DNA of 64,000 nucleotides from Piromyces finnis (GCA_002104945.1 MCFH01000013.1:496001-560000); one strand, 5' to 3'; positions 34,276-52,581 are shown, counted from the first letter of the stretch. Program-made: numbers and translations. The notes: generated by a model not told the origin, from the sequence alone.

Positions 34276-34346
<71 letters not shown>

Positions 34347-34579
34347 ATAGGGTAAAATTTTTAAAGTTTAATTAAACTACTTTATCCTTTTAAAATATGT
34401 TTAATTATATTTGATATAAAAACTTAAATGTTAAGAAATATATATAAAATCCTTAATGTTTTTTTTAATATTTACAGTTTTAAATTCATTTCAAGAAGAT
34501 TACTTATCTTTATAATTATTTTTTTTTACAGTTGGATAATTAATTGCTTTAGTAAATGCAGTATATAAATACTCAGTAA
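34224..34579. repeat. Short intergenic spacer with (TAAAA)n/(TAAA)n
   Basis: Between the CCDC180-like stop and the LRRIQ1-like start. From about 34226 to 34348 it is AAAAT pentamers grading into about 22 AAAT tetramers. The remaining ~230 bp must hold the LRRIQ1-like promoter and leader. The two genes could be read through, but each has its own well-formed reading frame. Confidence 0.75.
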
Positions 34580-37500
34580 ATGATAAAATATCAAATGAAT
34601 GATAATAAAAATAATGGTAATAATAAAAGTATGAATAAAGATCAGAATGGAAAAGTAACTAATGATAATTTAAATAGTATTGATGAAATGAATAAAAGTA
34701 ATATTCAGAATGATGTTGATGATACTGAAAATATAGATTTTGTTAATACAGAAGATGAAGATTTAATTAAAAATGATGAAAATCAATTTGATATTATAAA
34801 TTCTGATGATGTATTGAATAGTTTAAAGGTAATTTATTTGATATTGCAATTTTTATTCGATCTAATTTAATTAACAATATATTTTTATATAAATGAATAA
34901 TTGTAGAAGCTAAATTCATGGAATGATTTAATGAACAGCGTAAAAAATAATGAAAGAGATATTGATCATTTATTAGATATTTCATCACCTGAAGATGACA
35001 TTAGTAGATAATATTCTTTTTTATAAAAAATAAATATTACTCATTCATTAAAAAATCTTGTCTGGAGTACAAATTAATATTATTATATATTGAATATTAT
35101 TATATTTATAGGTGAGCCATATGATAACAAGTCTAGAAATTTTGATGAAGTAAGCTTAAAAAGTGTTGCTATTATTACTGAGAATTATGATACATATTCA
35201 CCAGAAATTAATAATTTTGAGAGCGATAAAGAAGTTATGGATAATGATAGTGAATATGAAAATGACTATAAGTCGAAAATTATGTAATTAATTATTTTTA
35301 AATAAATATCGATAAATAAATATAGAAATTTATTATTAACATTATATTATAAATTATTTTGTATAAAAGAAAAATTGAGGAATGTTTTAGTCAAGAAGAA
35401 GAACTACTAAAAGCCTTAGAAAAAGAAAATAACGAGTTAAATGGTATTAACGATGAGAATATTATTGAAAAAGTAGATGGATTTATAAATTCAAATAAGT
35501 ATATTGAAAATAATATAAGAAAGTATAATTTTATAAACAATGATATCGAAGAGTATGTAAAAAAAACCCAAAAGAATTGGAATAAAGAAGAACAAAGTGA
35601 CGTGATTAGTGAAAACCATTTAGAAAATGATAATATTGTTTTACAATACAAGGAAGAAAAACAACGCAATAATAGTCATATCATTATTGAAGACAAAAAG
35701 AAAAATAAGAAAAATTTTGAGAATTATTTAAAAGATAATAATGATGTTTTAAGAAATCTATCTGATAATTCACTTAATATTTTAAATAATGTAGATTATG
35801 ATAAGGATAATGATGATATTGTAAATGAGACTATAATACAAGATAAGAAGAATTTAAGTAAAAGTGATATTAAGTTTAGTAAAGAAAATAGCAATACTTT
35901 GTATAGAGAAAATACTAATAAATTAACTATAGAAAATGAAAATTCAAAAAATAATAGTTTTGATTATAGTCATAATGAGGATAGTATAATAAATAAAAAG
36001 AAGAATACATATGATAAATCCTTATATAACAGTTTTGATGATAGTAATGATAATATTAACATTAACATATTTGATAACAGTAAAGAAGGAATATCAGAGT
36101 ATACTGATAATTATTCAAATTCTATAGTAATAAAGAAAGAAATAAATAATGATTATCAAGATAGAAGAAAAGACAATAATCCTAATGAGAAATATATTCA
36201 ATGTGAAGTAAATAAATTAATTATTAATAATGATAATAATAATGAAAGTAATAACAATAATTTTGATAATGAAGGAGAATGTAATATAGCAAAAGAAGAT
36301 GAAACTATTGTAGACGATACTAAAACAGATATTTTAAAGGAAAACATAGATTATAATATGTTTATTGATAATATAGAAAAAAATAAAAATAATGATGAGA
36401 ATAAGGAAATTTTAAAGAATATTATTAATATGAGAAATAATAGTTCAAGTAGATGCAATGATATAATTAATGATATAAATAATGATGATGAAGATAATGA
36501 GAAAGGAGAAGAAGATGGAGAATTAGAAATAATTGAAGTTGGATCAATATTTAATATAAATAATAAAGATGATGGAAAAAACAATGATGATGACAAGATA
36601 TATTTAATTCATAACAATATTATTAATAAAAAAAATATAAAAAACAAAAAAATTAAAGAACAAAAACTATTTTTAGAAAATCAATACATAATTCTAAAAA
36701 TTCTAGAAAGTCAATATAAAAGAAAATTATCAATGAATAATTTGAATAATACTGAATTCCTAAGTAATATAAAATATATAAACTTATCTAATGCTGACTT
36801 ACCAGAAGTAATAATAATATAATAATACAATATTACCTATAAAAAATACTAATAATCATGATTAATATTTTTAAGATTATATCTATTGAATCTTATATAC
36901 CTAATATCGAAGGAATAAATATATCAAATAACAATATAACTTCAATTAAATTTATTGAAAATATAAAGAATTTGGAATATCTTAAAATAGATGTATGTAA
37001 TACTATTTAAATTATTATTTAAATATAATTAGTACTAATTATATAAATGTATCATAATGTAAAAAAGGATAATTTAGTTGACAAATTGAAATTTGGTAAA
37101 AAATTAAATATTAAATATCTGTCATGTTCAACAAACAATATCAATAATATATCTGTAAATAACAATTAATATTAAATTATAGCATAGAAAATTTTGTATA
37201 CAATATTAATTTTTTTATTAAAAAAAAAAAAAAAAGGATATTAAATATTTTCAAAATCTACGATTTTTAAATATGAGTAATAACCCAATTAAGAATATCA
37301 AAGCCATCAATAATATAGAAAATATCAATTTTTTATTATTAAATAGAATACAGGTATAAGAATAATTTATATAAAAAATATATAATGCTATTATTATAAT
37401 TAAAATAATATATTTAAAAAATAGACAAAGAATTTTAAGAATCTCAAGAAGATGAATAATTTAATTTATATTGAACTTCAATATAATAGTTTAAAATCGG

Positions 37501-40202
37501 ATTCTATTCAATATGTTTTTTCAAGTCCAGAATTGTGTTATATTAATCTATCATATAATAATATTCAAGAAATTCCAGAAAATATACAACATATGTCATT
37601 AATTAAATTTGCAATTACAGAAAATAAAATCAAGTATGTTGCTATACAAATGTTAATTTAATATATTATAATTTTACTATATTACTATTATTAAATATTG
37701 TATTTTAATAGAAAAATTAATTTAGCATCATGGTTACCATTACTTACAATACTAAACATAAAAAAAAATATGATTGAAACAATTGAATGTATATCAGCAT
37801 GTCCTTTTTTAAAAGTTATTAATATATCAAATAATAATATATATGGTAATATAAATGAATTTTTATAAATAGTACCATTTTATCTTACATTAAGCTAATA
37901 ATTAAATAAATATTATAATAGATTTTGAGTCATTATTTAATTTATCTTTATGTTCAGATTCATTACTTAATTTGAATTTAATGCAAAATCCTATTGTTAA
38001 AAATGAAGATTTTAATTTATATATTAAAATTTTATTTCCAAATTTAAAGGTATATTATATATTAGTTTTTATTACTATATATGAAAAGCATAATTTAATT
38101 TGATACTTCAATTAAATATTATAGATTTTAAATAAAAAAAAAATTAATGAAAACGAGTATTATAAAAATATTTCGATGAAAAATAAATTGAGAGTTTTAA
38201 AAGAATGCAATGAATACTTTAAATTAACTAAGCTCAGTGATTTTAATCTGTAAAATTATATCATATTTATTATCAAGCAATAATTTTTTTCATTTCTTTT
38301 AATTAATAAATTGATATTACTTCTATATAGGGAATTGTATGATGATACACAAGCTTATATATCATTATTATCATTAATTTCAAAATCTCAAAAAGTAAAA
38401 ATTTTATTAACTTATATTTAATGTACTAATATTATTATATAATTAATATATTAAAACTCTTATTTTATTTAAGATATTAAATAAATACCTAGATCCTGAG
38501 TTAATATTATTGAATTATGGCTTTTATAAATGTATTAAAAAAACATTAATAGAAAAGAGTAGTGATTCAATTTATAATTTAGATAAAGAAATTAATGAAT
38601 TAAAAATAATAAATAATGGTTCATTGGATAATATGATTTCAGCATTTAAAAATGTCAGTAAAAATATTAGAGAAACTATTTCTTTATTTCGAACAGACAA
38701 CACCCAGTAATACATTATTATAAAATTTTATATTTTTTTTTAATTTTTACTAATTACAATTATATTTTTTAATTTATTTAGTATATTTTACTATCTAAAA
38801 TATAAAAATAATGAAAACATAATAAAAAATATTTCAGCATTCTTAATTCAAAAAACATGGAATATATATAAATACAAACAATATTACAAAAATTGTCGTC
38901 AAAGTAATAAAAATAATAAAATATACATTAAAGCAAACATAATTTAAAGTTTAATATTAATTAATAATATTAGGTATAATATTTGTACAACGAAGAATTG
39001 TAAACAAGAATTTCTTAAGAGTTATTCGATTAAGAATTTTAAATAAAAATGTATGTGCCCGTAAAATTCAAAAAAAATGGAGAGGTAATAATATATATTA
39101 TATATTATATATAATATATTATTATATATAATATATTAATGGATTACTAATTATTACATTTAAATGATTTTATAATAGAATATTATAAAAAGAAGAGTAT
39201 AGCTGCATGCACTATTCAAAAAAATTGGAAATGTAAATATATAAAAATAGATATATCTAATAATAATGTATTGGATTATTGTAATATTAAAATTACTTTA
39301 TAATAATAGGCCATAAAGAAAGAGAAGAGTACTTGATGAAAAAAAGAAACGCAATAATAATTCAAAGAAATTACAGAAGTAATAATTGTTTAATATGTAA
39401 TATAAATATATAATATTAAGTAGTATATATTAACTTTTATAAAAATATAAAAAAGCATATTCTGAAAATAAAAAGAAAAAAGAAGAAATGAAACAAAAAT
39501 TAATAAATTCTACTATGATAATACAGAAGTATTGGAGAAGTAATTACATAAAATAATAATTAATAATTATAATAATTATAAATATTACTTATAAATATTC
39601 ACATTTCTCTTTTAATTTTTAGAATATATCATATTAAAAAAATTAAAGTTGCTTACTAATCAAATACATGCGTATGCTATAATTAGTAAATCCTGGAGAG
39701 GTATAACAATAATAATCAAATAATAATCAAATAATAATCAAATAATAATCAAATAATAATCAAATAATAATCAAATAATAATCAAATAATATTCAAATAA
39801 TATTTAAATAATAATAATAGATTACCAAAAAAGGAAACATTATCAAAAACTTAATAAATCAGCATCACAAATTCAAAAATTATGGAAAGGTATAATATAA
39901 ATAGTAATACTATTGAATTCTTGTAATTATGATTATATTATTAATTATTAAAATTTTATTATTAATTTTTAAAGAATATCAAAATAAGAAAAAAATAGAT
40001 TATGCTCAGAAAATTATAGCTGCTGAAAAAATCCAAAAAGCATGGAAAAGTATATAGAATTAAATTGAATTATTGTATAATTGCATATTTTAAATTATAA
40101 AAATATTATAAATATTATTATAGATTATATTAAAAATAAAAACTATAGTAATGACAATAATAAAAAGAAAATAAATAATGCTCTGATTAATAATAAAGGT
40201 AA

Positions 40203-40243
<41 letters not shown>

Positions 40244-42033
40244 TCTATAATTAAAAATACTAAATATTGTTCTAGATGAAATATTCCCATATAATGAAAA
40301 AGCTCTTACGTTACCTGCAATTGAAATAAATAAATTTCAAACAATTTATAATGTGTTTGATGATGTTTTAAATAACAAAGATGAAGGTACTATTCTTTTT
40401 TATAAAATATTATAAAAATAACTAATAGTATATAAAATTTTGTAATAAGTAATTATTATTTATGATACAAGATTTAGAAGTCGACAATTGGCTTCATGAC
40501 GGAATTAATTATAATTATGATGATAAAATGAATACATATCTAAATCAAAGTGAAATGACAATTGAATTGGATATTAATAACAATGTTCCTTTAAATATTG
40601 AAATTACTCAAACAGTAAGGGTCACATTAAATAAATATATATATAAAGTATTTTTGTTGTATTTTAATATAATTCTTTAATAAATTTTTCCTTATTTCTT
40701 TTATTTAAAATAGAAAACATTTAAATCAAAAAAACATATATCTAAAAAAAAGAAAAAAAATAGAGAAATTAATATTAAAATAAAAGAGGAAAATAAGAAA
40801 AAAAAGAAAAATAATGAAATTCAAAAAAATAAAGAAAATAAAAATACTTTATCAAATAATAATAAAAATAATAATAATAATGATTATGTTGATGATAATG
40901 ATAAAAATAATAATAATAATAATACTGAGAACTTTGAAACGTAATTATTAAATCTTTAAAAATAGTATAAAGTAGTAATGATTGTAAATATGATTTCCTA
41001 AAAAGAATGATATTTTCAACAATTAAAATAGGAGTAACATAACAGATTTAGAAAAAGAAAAAGAACAGATAAACTCTAAACTACCAATAAATAGCTGTGG
41101 TATGATATTTATTAATATTAAATTTTACAAAAATAATACATATAATATTAATATATCTAATAATATAAAAAGCGGATAATAGAGAACAATTCCTAAATAA
41201 TAGTTCACTTATACATAATACCCAAGTTTATTATAACAATTTAATTGATTCAAAAATGAATACCAACACCTCAGAAAGTATAAATTTGAAAGAACAAAAT
41301 AATAATAATAATATATATAAACCTTCAATTTCCTCTTCATCATCGGAAACAATTTCATATAAATGGAAAGAAGATAATAGCTCATATGTAAATTAATAGA
41401 ATAATTAATTAAAAAGTATTATACTAAGTGTCAAATATACTAATAATATATGTGTTTAACTGTAAAATAGAACTTGTCTTCTCAATCGCTAACTACAGAT
41501 AAATATAATAAAACTACATTACCAAATGTTGGGAAAAAAAATAATTTTCTCTTAGGAAATGAATATAATATGCGTTCAGGAATTCAAGAAAAACGATATA
41601 TATCAAATGTAATGGAATATAAATATACTTATAAATAATATAAATATTAATAATTCTAATACTAATATATTATACTAAATAGAATTCAAAAAAAAAACCG
41701 ATATTGTTAATAAATAGAGATTTAGCCTCACACATTATAAATGAAAATAATCTATTATTAAAAAAAATTAAGACACTTCATAATTATTCATATAATGCGT
41801 GTTATAATACTAATCAAAGTCAATTACTTAATACTCAAAATAATAATTGTAGTATATCGATTAGCTCAATAAATTTAAATAGAAATGGCAGTTCTAGTAT
41901 ATCAAGAAATATTACTTATAATATAAATAAATATAATGGTGGAAGTATATATAATAATGGATCTTCAACATCATCAACTGATATAATATTTCCACCAATT
42001 CAAACAAAAAGCAAAAAAAAGAGCTATCGTTAA
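34580..42033 (+). CDS. LRRIQ1-like leucine-rich repeat and IQ motif protein
   Basis: Twenty-nine exons close in frame to 1719 residues (human LRRIQ1: 1722). Exon starts run 34580, 34907, 35112, 35370 (to 36807), 36876, 37068, 37237, 37425, 37712, 37922, 38125, 38331, 38474, 38782, 38974, 39179, 39310, 39456, 39623, 39821, 39975, 40124, 40276, 40472, 40714, 41032, 41173, 41471, 41683. Residues 1-652 are acidic, disordered and coiled. Residues ~653-930 are SDS22-type LRRs (IEGINISNNNITSIKFIENI, LRFLNMSNNPIKNIKAI). Residues ~1057-1302 hold about eight IQ motifs (ARKIQKKWREYY, AACTIQKNWK, AAEKIQKAWK), expected to bind calmodulin or related light chains. The tail is Lys- and Asn-rich. LRRIQ1 is a poorly known cilium-associated animal protein; the order coil-LRR-IQ is the evidence here. 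Confidence 0.8.
39709..39808 (+). repeat. 11-bp minisatellite in an LRRIQ1 intron
   Basis: About seven tandem copies of the unit AATAATCAAAT, decaying to AATATTCAAAT and AATATTTAAAT, fill the intron that precedes the exon starting at 39821. The copies are near identical, so the array is recent. Confidence 0.9.
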
Positions 42034-42530
42034 ATCAAATCAACTTTACAACAAATTATACACTTTATATAAATATAAAAAATACTATTTATGTTATATA
42101 TATAATATTTTTTAATTATACCCATAATAAAGCGTTCCTTTTTTATTAATCATAATGTTTACCATATTTTCTTATTTTTGTGTTTATTGTCATTAATATT
42201 ATTATTTTTTTTTGTTATTATTGAGTATTGTATAATTTATTCTTATAATAATATTCCTATAAAATAAAATTATATAAAGAAAAAAAAAAGTTAAAAGATA
42301 TAATTAATAAAATTAAAGTTATTAAAATTAGCATAACCAATAAAAATCAAAATTAGATAAATTTCAAGCTTATTTTTCTTTACAAACAATTAAATCATAA
42401 ATATATAAAATATCTGTAAATTTGAAAAGATCGAGGAATATATAATTTTTTATTTTTACTGAAATTATATAATTAAAGCAGTTTTCATAAATTATATTTT
42501 TAAAAAGTATAAAAAAAAAAAAAAAAAAAA
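42034..42530. other. Intergenic between LRRIQ1-like and FAM161-like genes
   Basis: About 500 bp of AT-rich sequence, with a poly(A) run of about 20 directly before the FAM161-like ATG. No other feature seen. Confidence 0.6.
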
Positions 42531-45847
<3,317 letters not shown>

Positions 45848-48800
45848 TTACATTGCAGCAAGCTTGGTACTTAATTCTATGTTTTGTTGTAATAACATAT
45901 TCATTTGTTCTTCATAATCTTGCTTACAATTATCTAATTCTTCAGCTGTATCACTAAGCTTTTTACGAGTATTAATTAACTCTGTTTCAGCCTTTTCTAA
46001 TTGTTCTTTAATAGCTCTGTATTGTTTATCAGCTTCTTCTTGTTGCAACATATAACCTTCAGTTAACTTCTTAACACATTCCTCTGATTCCTCATTATCT
46101 TCCATCATTTGTTGTACGAGGTTTTCATTTACTTCTTCTAAAGCCTTTAATTGTGAAGTAAATTCTTCTGCTTCTTGCTTAACTCTTTTTCTTAAGCCTT
46201 CATTTTTATCTTCTAATGTCTTAACCTTTTCTCGTAATTCTTCTAACTCTCCTAATTGATCATTAATAATTGTCTTTAAGTTTTCAATCATCTCAGAAGA
46301 TTCAAGATGTTGATTCTCAACAGAATCCAACTTTTGAATAATTTCATCATTGTCATGATACTTGTATTCTTTTAAAATATCAGCAAAGGCAGCCTTTTCC
46401 TTATCGGATAACTTTATTATTTCTGAATAAATAGATTGTACTAAGTTATCAGTATCGTACTGAATTAATTGAAGCTTACTAGATAAAGAGCTAATTTGCT
46501 TCTTAAATTCTGTCTCGTTAGTTAATTTTTCTTTTCTTAAATTTGAAATTTCATCACGAAGTTTTTCAACTGTACCATTCAAGTTATTAGTCTTCAACTT
46601 TTCATCGTCTAATTGATCCTTCAATAATGAATTTGACGACTTAAGAACACTTTCTCTGTTAGTTTGTTCCATTAAATTCATAGTTAAACGAGCATATGTA
46701 GAATTTCTTGTGTTACGCTTTAATCTTGCAGTAGAAAGACGACCTTCATATTCATTTGTCTTCTTAGAAGCAACTGCAAGCATAACTTCCAATTCTGCAA
46801 CCTTCTTTTCTAAATCTAATTTTTGTTGAACAACTTCAGAAACATCAACACCAGCATTATTCTTACCAACAATGTTAGTAAATTCATCACGTTTCTTAGT
46901 TAATTCATCAATTTCACTCTCCATTGATTGAATACGTTTACCACGACTTTCAGCAGTTTCAATCCATTCATTCATTTGAATATTTAAATTTTCGATTTCA
47001 TCATTTAATGCATTAACCTTATCTGTTAAAGCTTCTTTTTCTTCATTAATATTTCTAATATTTTCTTCCATCTTTTTGAAAGTTTCATTCATTTCTTCAT
47101 TATTCTTTTGGGCATATTGATAATTCTTTTCAAGTTGTTCATTTTGTTTTGCCTTGTCTTCACTATCTTCAATAGCTCTTTTCAATTGATCTTGAATTTC
47201 TTCATTTCTAATCATTAAAGAATTAATTTCTTCAGTCAAATCTGATATTCTTTCACTTAACTGTTGATTATCATCCTTCATACCTTCGGTATTTTCTTTA
47301 AGGCTATTAAGTGTTTTCTTTGAAATATCAAGTTCATTTTCTAAACTTTGAATAATATCCTTGGATTGATCTAATTCATCTTCAAGATCACGAAGGTTCT
47401 TCTTGTTATTGATAATTTCATCTTCACGTTGTTTAAGGAGATCTTTAGTTTGATCCAATTCATCTTGTAAAGTGTTACTAGCATCTCTTAATTGAGAATT
47501 ACTACGAGTTAATTCTTGTGAGAGTGAAGAATTCTTTTTATTCAATTCATCAATAGTAATTTCAAAGGTCTTAGCATCACTTTCTAATTTATTATTAGCT
47601 TTATCTAATAAGTCTCTAAGATTTTCACATTCTTCTTTTAATTCCATTAATTCATTATTAGTCTCAATAAAGCGTTCATGAAGAATGGTTGGATCGTCTT
47701 CTGGGTTAGTTTGAACATCAATGGAACACTTTGGAACATTAATCGTCTTATTCAATTCTTCAATAGTTTCCTTGAGTTGAGCAACCTTAGCATTAAGATT
47801 TTGATTCATTTCATAAGATTCATCTAAATCTTTATTAAGACGTTCTATAATATCATTGTTTTCATCAGCAGAGGCAGATTGTTTAAGATTAAGATCATTA
47901 ATTTGTTGATTAAGTTCACTATTCATATCCTCAAGTTCCTTTAGAGAATTAGAAGCTTCTTCGTATTTACTCTTAGTTTCTTCTAATAACTTTTCGGTTT
48001 CTTCAATCTTCTTTTGATCTTCTTCTTGAGAATATTTGTATTTTTGAATTGATTGTTGTAACTCAAGTATATTTTGTTTATGTTCAGAAGTAGTTTCAGT
48101 TAACTTCATTGTTAAACTGCTTACTTCATCAGATAATTCACGATTATGCATTTGAACATCTAATAATTTTTGTTCTAATTCACTCATATGAGCATTATTA
48201 TTTTGACTAGAAAGTCTTCTATTTTCAATATTAGTATTAAGATTCATAACTTCTTCCTTCAAATTACCACAAATCTTAACTTGATCTTGATATTGTTGTT
48301 CCTTCTTATCATTTTCTAATTGTAACATTTCAATATCATTCTTAAGTTGATTAATAGTAGCAATTTGTTCTTTATTTTCATCTTCAGTAGCTTCAAGTTT
48401 AGCGTTCAAATCATTAATATCTTTTTGGTATTGAGATATTTGATTGGAATAATTGCTTATTTCCTTAGATTGCTTATCATTTAACATTTGCTCAGATTGT
48501 TTAGTTTTTAAAAGATCTTCCTTAAGATTCTTCAAATTTTCTTGTAATTCAGCAATATCTTCTTCCTTCTTTCTACACTTTTCAATGTAACCGTCCAATT
48601 CGGCATCCTTTTCATTAATAATACTTTTATAATTACTTAAAGATGATTCAAGATCATGGCATTCCACCTCTTTTTCTCTAATCTTAGCATATAAATTATT
48701 CATAGATTTTTCATGATCTTCCTTAGATTCACGATCTCTATTCATGAATCTATTATTCAATTCTTCAATTTCGTTTTCACTTTCTTCTAATTTCTTTAAT

Positions 48801-51800
48801 AATTTTTCCTTACTATCAGTTATATCTTGAAGATCACTTTCCAATTTTGAAATCTTAATTTTATATTCCATTGAATCCTCTTCATATCTATCTATTTTTT
48901 CTTTGTATGAATCAATATCCTTGGCATAATTATTAGCCATTTCTTCTGTAAATCTATTCTTTTCTTCTAAGGCTCTATTATCACTTCTTAGATTTTCAAT
49001 TTCTTCTGACATTTGAAGATCTCTTGTACTTGAGGAAATATTACTTTCTTTTAATTTTTGTTCTAAAGATTCTATCATATCCTTATCTTTTCTGGATTCC
49101 TGAATAACTCTATCTTTTTCTTCTTCTGCTTCAGTTAATTTTTTGAAAAGATCATTAATTTCTTGGAGATAATCTTCGGAAGCCTTTTCTTCAGCCCTCT
49201 TTAATTGTTCCTTCAAATCTTTATTAGATTGTTGAAGATTTTCAACTTCTTCTTGTAAATCACTTGTATTACTAAGTGCAATCTCTCTTTCAAATTCATT
49301 AATACGTTCCTTTAACTTTTCGTTATCTTCCTTTAATTTTGTAATTTCTTCATCTCTAGATGAAGCATCTGCAATATTAGTGTTACTATTACCAGCAGAT
49401 CTAGAAAGAACTTCATTTTCCTTCTCTAATTTCTTGATAGTCTCATCCTTATCAGTAATAATTAATTCCTTTAACATGGCCTTAGCCAATTCAATTTCCT
49501 TAATTTCTAATTTTTCTTCATAATTATCAATTTGTTTACGAAGTTCAATAACTTCATCTTGTTGTTGTTCATATTTATTCTTTAAATCGTTATAATCATC
49601 GTTACTACTAGCATTTTCAGCAATTAACTTGTTCTTTTCTTTGATTTCCTCAAGTAAAGCATCGTATTTTTCCTTTAATGCCTTAAACTCAGCCTCATTT
49701 TCATGCATAGTATTTTGAGTTTTATCAATAAGTTTATTAATTGGATTAAGAAGATCCTTTTCAATTTCTGATGGTGACTTCATTAATTGTTCGTATTCAA
49801 AGTTTTTATCTATAGTACTGAAACGATTTAATGTTTTTCTTAAATTACTCTTATAATCCTGTAGTTCATCTTCTTTTTCTTTAAGTTGCTTCTTTACCTC
49901 TTCCAATTCGCTTCTAATTTGTTCTACTTTTTCTTCTGAATCTGCTTTTTCTCTTTCTAAATTCTTTGCAATTTCAGAAGCAACATCATTAGATTTTGCA
50001 ACACGTTCTTTAAACTTTTTATAATTTTCTTGAAGTGCATTATAGTCTTTTTCAATTGAATTTTTTTCATGTCTTGCTTGTTCAATTTCATTTGCCTGGT
50101 TAAGTTCAGACATTTTTAACAAACTATTTTCATCACGAACTTTTCTAATTTCATTTTTCATATCATCCAACTTTTTCATTAAATCTTCAGTCTTTTGTTT
50201 TTCCTCCATATTATTATTTTTCATGTACTTATCAAGTTGTTGCTGTATCTCATCCTTTTCATCCATAAGAATTTGAATTTCATTAGTTAATGTAGTTTCA
50301 ATATCTTGTAAATAATTAACATTATCATTTGCCTTTTCTAATTTGACATTCAAATCAATAATCTTATCTTGCAAATTTTCATTTTGTTCCTTTAAATCCT
50401 TTTCTCTTTCTGATGCATTAGTATTTGGATCAAGAAGTGATAAATAATCGTCACCATCTTTATCATCTTTACTCTTTAATTGTCTTTGTAAAAGTTTAAT
50501 TTGTTGAGCGTATTTCTTTAATTTATGACGATATTTTTCCTTAGTTTCTTCATATGCTTTACGTTCTTTCTCTAACGTTTTTTCTAATTGCTCAACTTTA
50601 CGATTTGCTTTTTTATCAGCAAGTGCCATGAATTTTTCTCTGTCTTGAACAGTTTTATTTGAACGACTATTACCACGAGGAGGTATCAAATTATTAATAG
50701 AACTAGTTGGTGTAGTTTCTTTACTAGATTTTTCTTTTTTTATAACAGTACTTTCATCTTTACTAACAAATTCACTTTTTTCAATATCTATAGGAATCTC
50801 ATTAGAAAGTGGACTGGTTTCTTTATCATTTATAATTGATAGTGTATTTCTTAATGATGACTTTACCGGAGTAGTATTACCACTCTTATCCATAAATTTA
50901 TCAAGAGGGTCCATACTAAATGAAAATTCAGATTTGAAATTTAAATCTAGGTTTGAAATATTATCACCATCAAGGCCTATATCAATTTGTTTACCCCCAA
51001 ATATAACACTAGAAGTTTTTGGACTACCAATTGTAATATCACGGAAATCTGGGGAAACATCATCAATATTTGAACCCATTTTAAATTTACTCATATCATT
51101 TGTAGAATTTTGGTCTTCCTTAAATTGAGTAGTATCAACAGCTACATTTGTTCGAGAATGAGAACGTGAATGACTACTAGAGGTTTCTAACTCACTTTTA
51201 TCACGACGATGACTTCTTGAAAGAGAATTCATTTGACTAGATTCATCATTTGGATGTGGGGAGCTTCCATGACGATGTGGACGAGGTAAAGAAAGTGAAG
51301 TTGGTGATATATTACGGAGACTTCTTCCAGCTCTTGAAGTATCACCTGATGTTGAATTACCACTACGGCTTGGTCTTGGCAATGATTTATAACTATGTGA
51401 GTGAGAATGATGAGATGATGGTGAAGTAGATCTTTTTTCGTCTGGTCTTCTTGGACGAGAACTAGAACGATGACGTGATGAAGATCTAGGTCTTGAACTT
51501 GAACGATGTCGAGTTGGTGAACTTCTTCTCCCTCTTTCACTTGCAAGTTTAGACATAGATTCAGGTACAGGAGGTGTATCATCCTTACCTTCTTTCTTAT
51601 CTTTAATATATTCAAATTTAAATTAACAAGAATATATAATAATATATTAATTATATTGCAATATTTAAAAGAATATCTTTAAAACTATGTATTACAGCAT
51701 AAAATACCTTTATCAAATAATGATCCATAATTATGATCTAACTTTAAATCTTTATTTAAAAGATCAGCTAATTTTTCCTGTGGGCTTTGAATACTTTTAG

Positions 51801-52581
51801 TTTCAATTGAAAGTCTTGGTTTTCTTGATATTGTACCATAAATATCTGCACTACGACTAGAACTACTATTTATATCAGCTTTTGGTCTTCTAGGTATAGT
51901 ACCATATATATCACGAGCATGAGAGTGAGATCTATCTCTATCTCTATCTCTTTCTCTATCCTTATCTCTTTCTCTATCTCTGTCTCTATCCCTATCCCTT
52001 TCTCTTCTTTCTCTATCTCTATCTCTATCTCTATCACGTTCACGATCACGATCAGTTACACGTTTTCTTGGTATAGTACCATAAATTTGTTCTGCATTAT
52101 GAGTATGCTTATCTGGTAATGGTTTGCGAGAAATTGTTCCATATATATCATTATGTGAACGCTTTTCAGGTAATGGCTTTCTAGGAATAGTTCCATAAAT
52201 TGAATGGTTTCCACTAATACTACTACCACTTGAATGATCTACAGATGATGCACTTCTTGGTGGTGGATAATTTCTTGGTTGCAACGCCATAGTAACAGAT
52301 GAATTTGGTGAACGTAAACCTGCTGAGAGGCTACCACTAGATTTTGATTGATGTCTAGTATCTATATTTTGTGGTCTTTTGAGAGAATCAAACCCTTTTC
52401 TTGAGGACTAATTAAAAATTATATTAAAATAATAAAAAAGCATTTATTATAAAATATATATATATATAATTATAATATATTTTAATAATATAATTTTTTT
52501 TTGAATATTAAAAAATATATAAAATTATAATAATATAAAAATTACTGTTCTTTCTGTAATTTTTGTCGAAAAATCACTCAT
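45848..52581 (-). CDS. Giant coiled-coil protein with N-terminal IYGTIPRK repeats
   Basis: Three exons (52546..52581, 51708..52407, 45848..51600) join in frame to 2162 residues. Residues 1-250 are disordered and hold five near-identical motifs, IYGTIPRKP/IYGTISRKP, at about residues 82, 100, 120, 179 and 201. The spacer between the third and fourth is an alternating Arg-Asp/Glu-Arg tract. Residues ~260-400 are Ser/Arg/His-rich. From about residue 560 to the end it is near-continuous heptad coiled coil (about 1600 residues) without membrane segments or a motor. The build resembles rootletin, golgin, Uso1 or spindle-pole scaffold proteins, but I recognise no family signature. The adjacent flagellar genes make a kinetosome-rootlet role thinkable, not shown. 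One 5.7-kb exon is unusual here, where most exons are under 500 bp. Confidence 0.85.
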
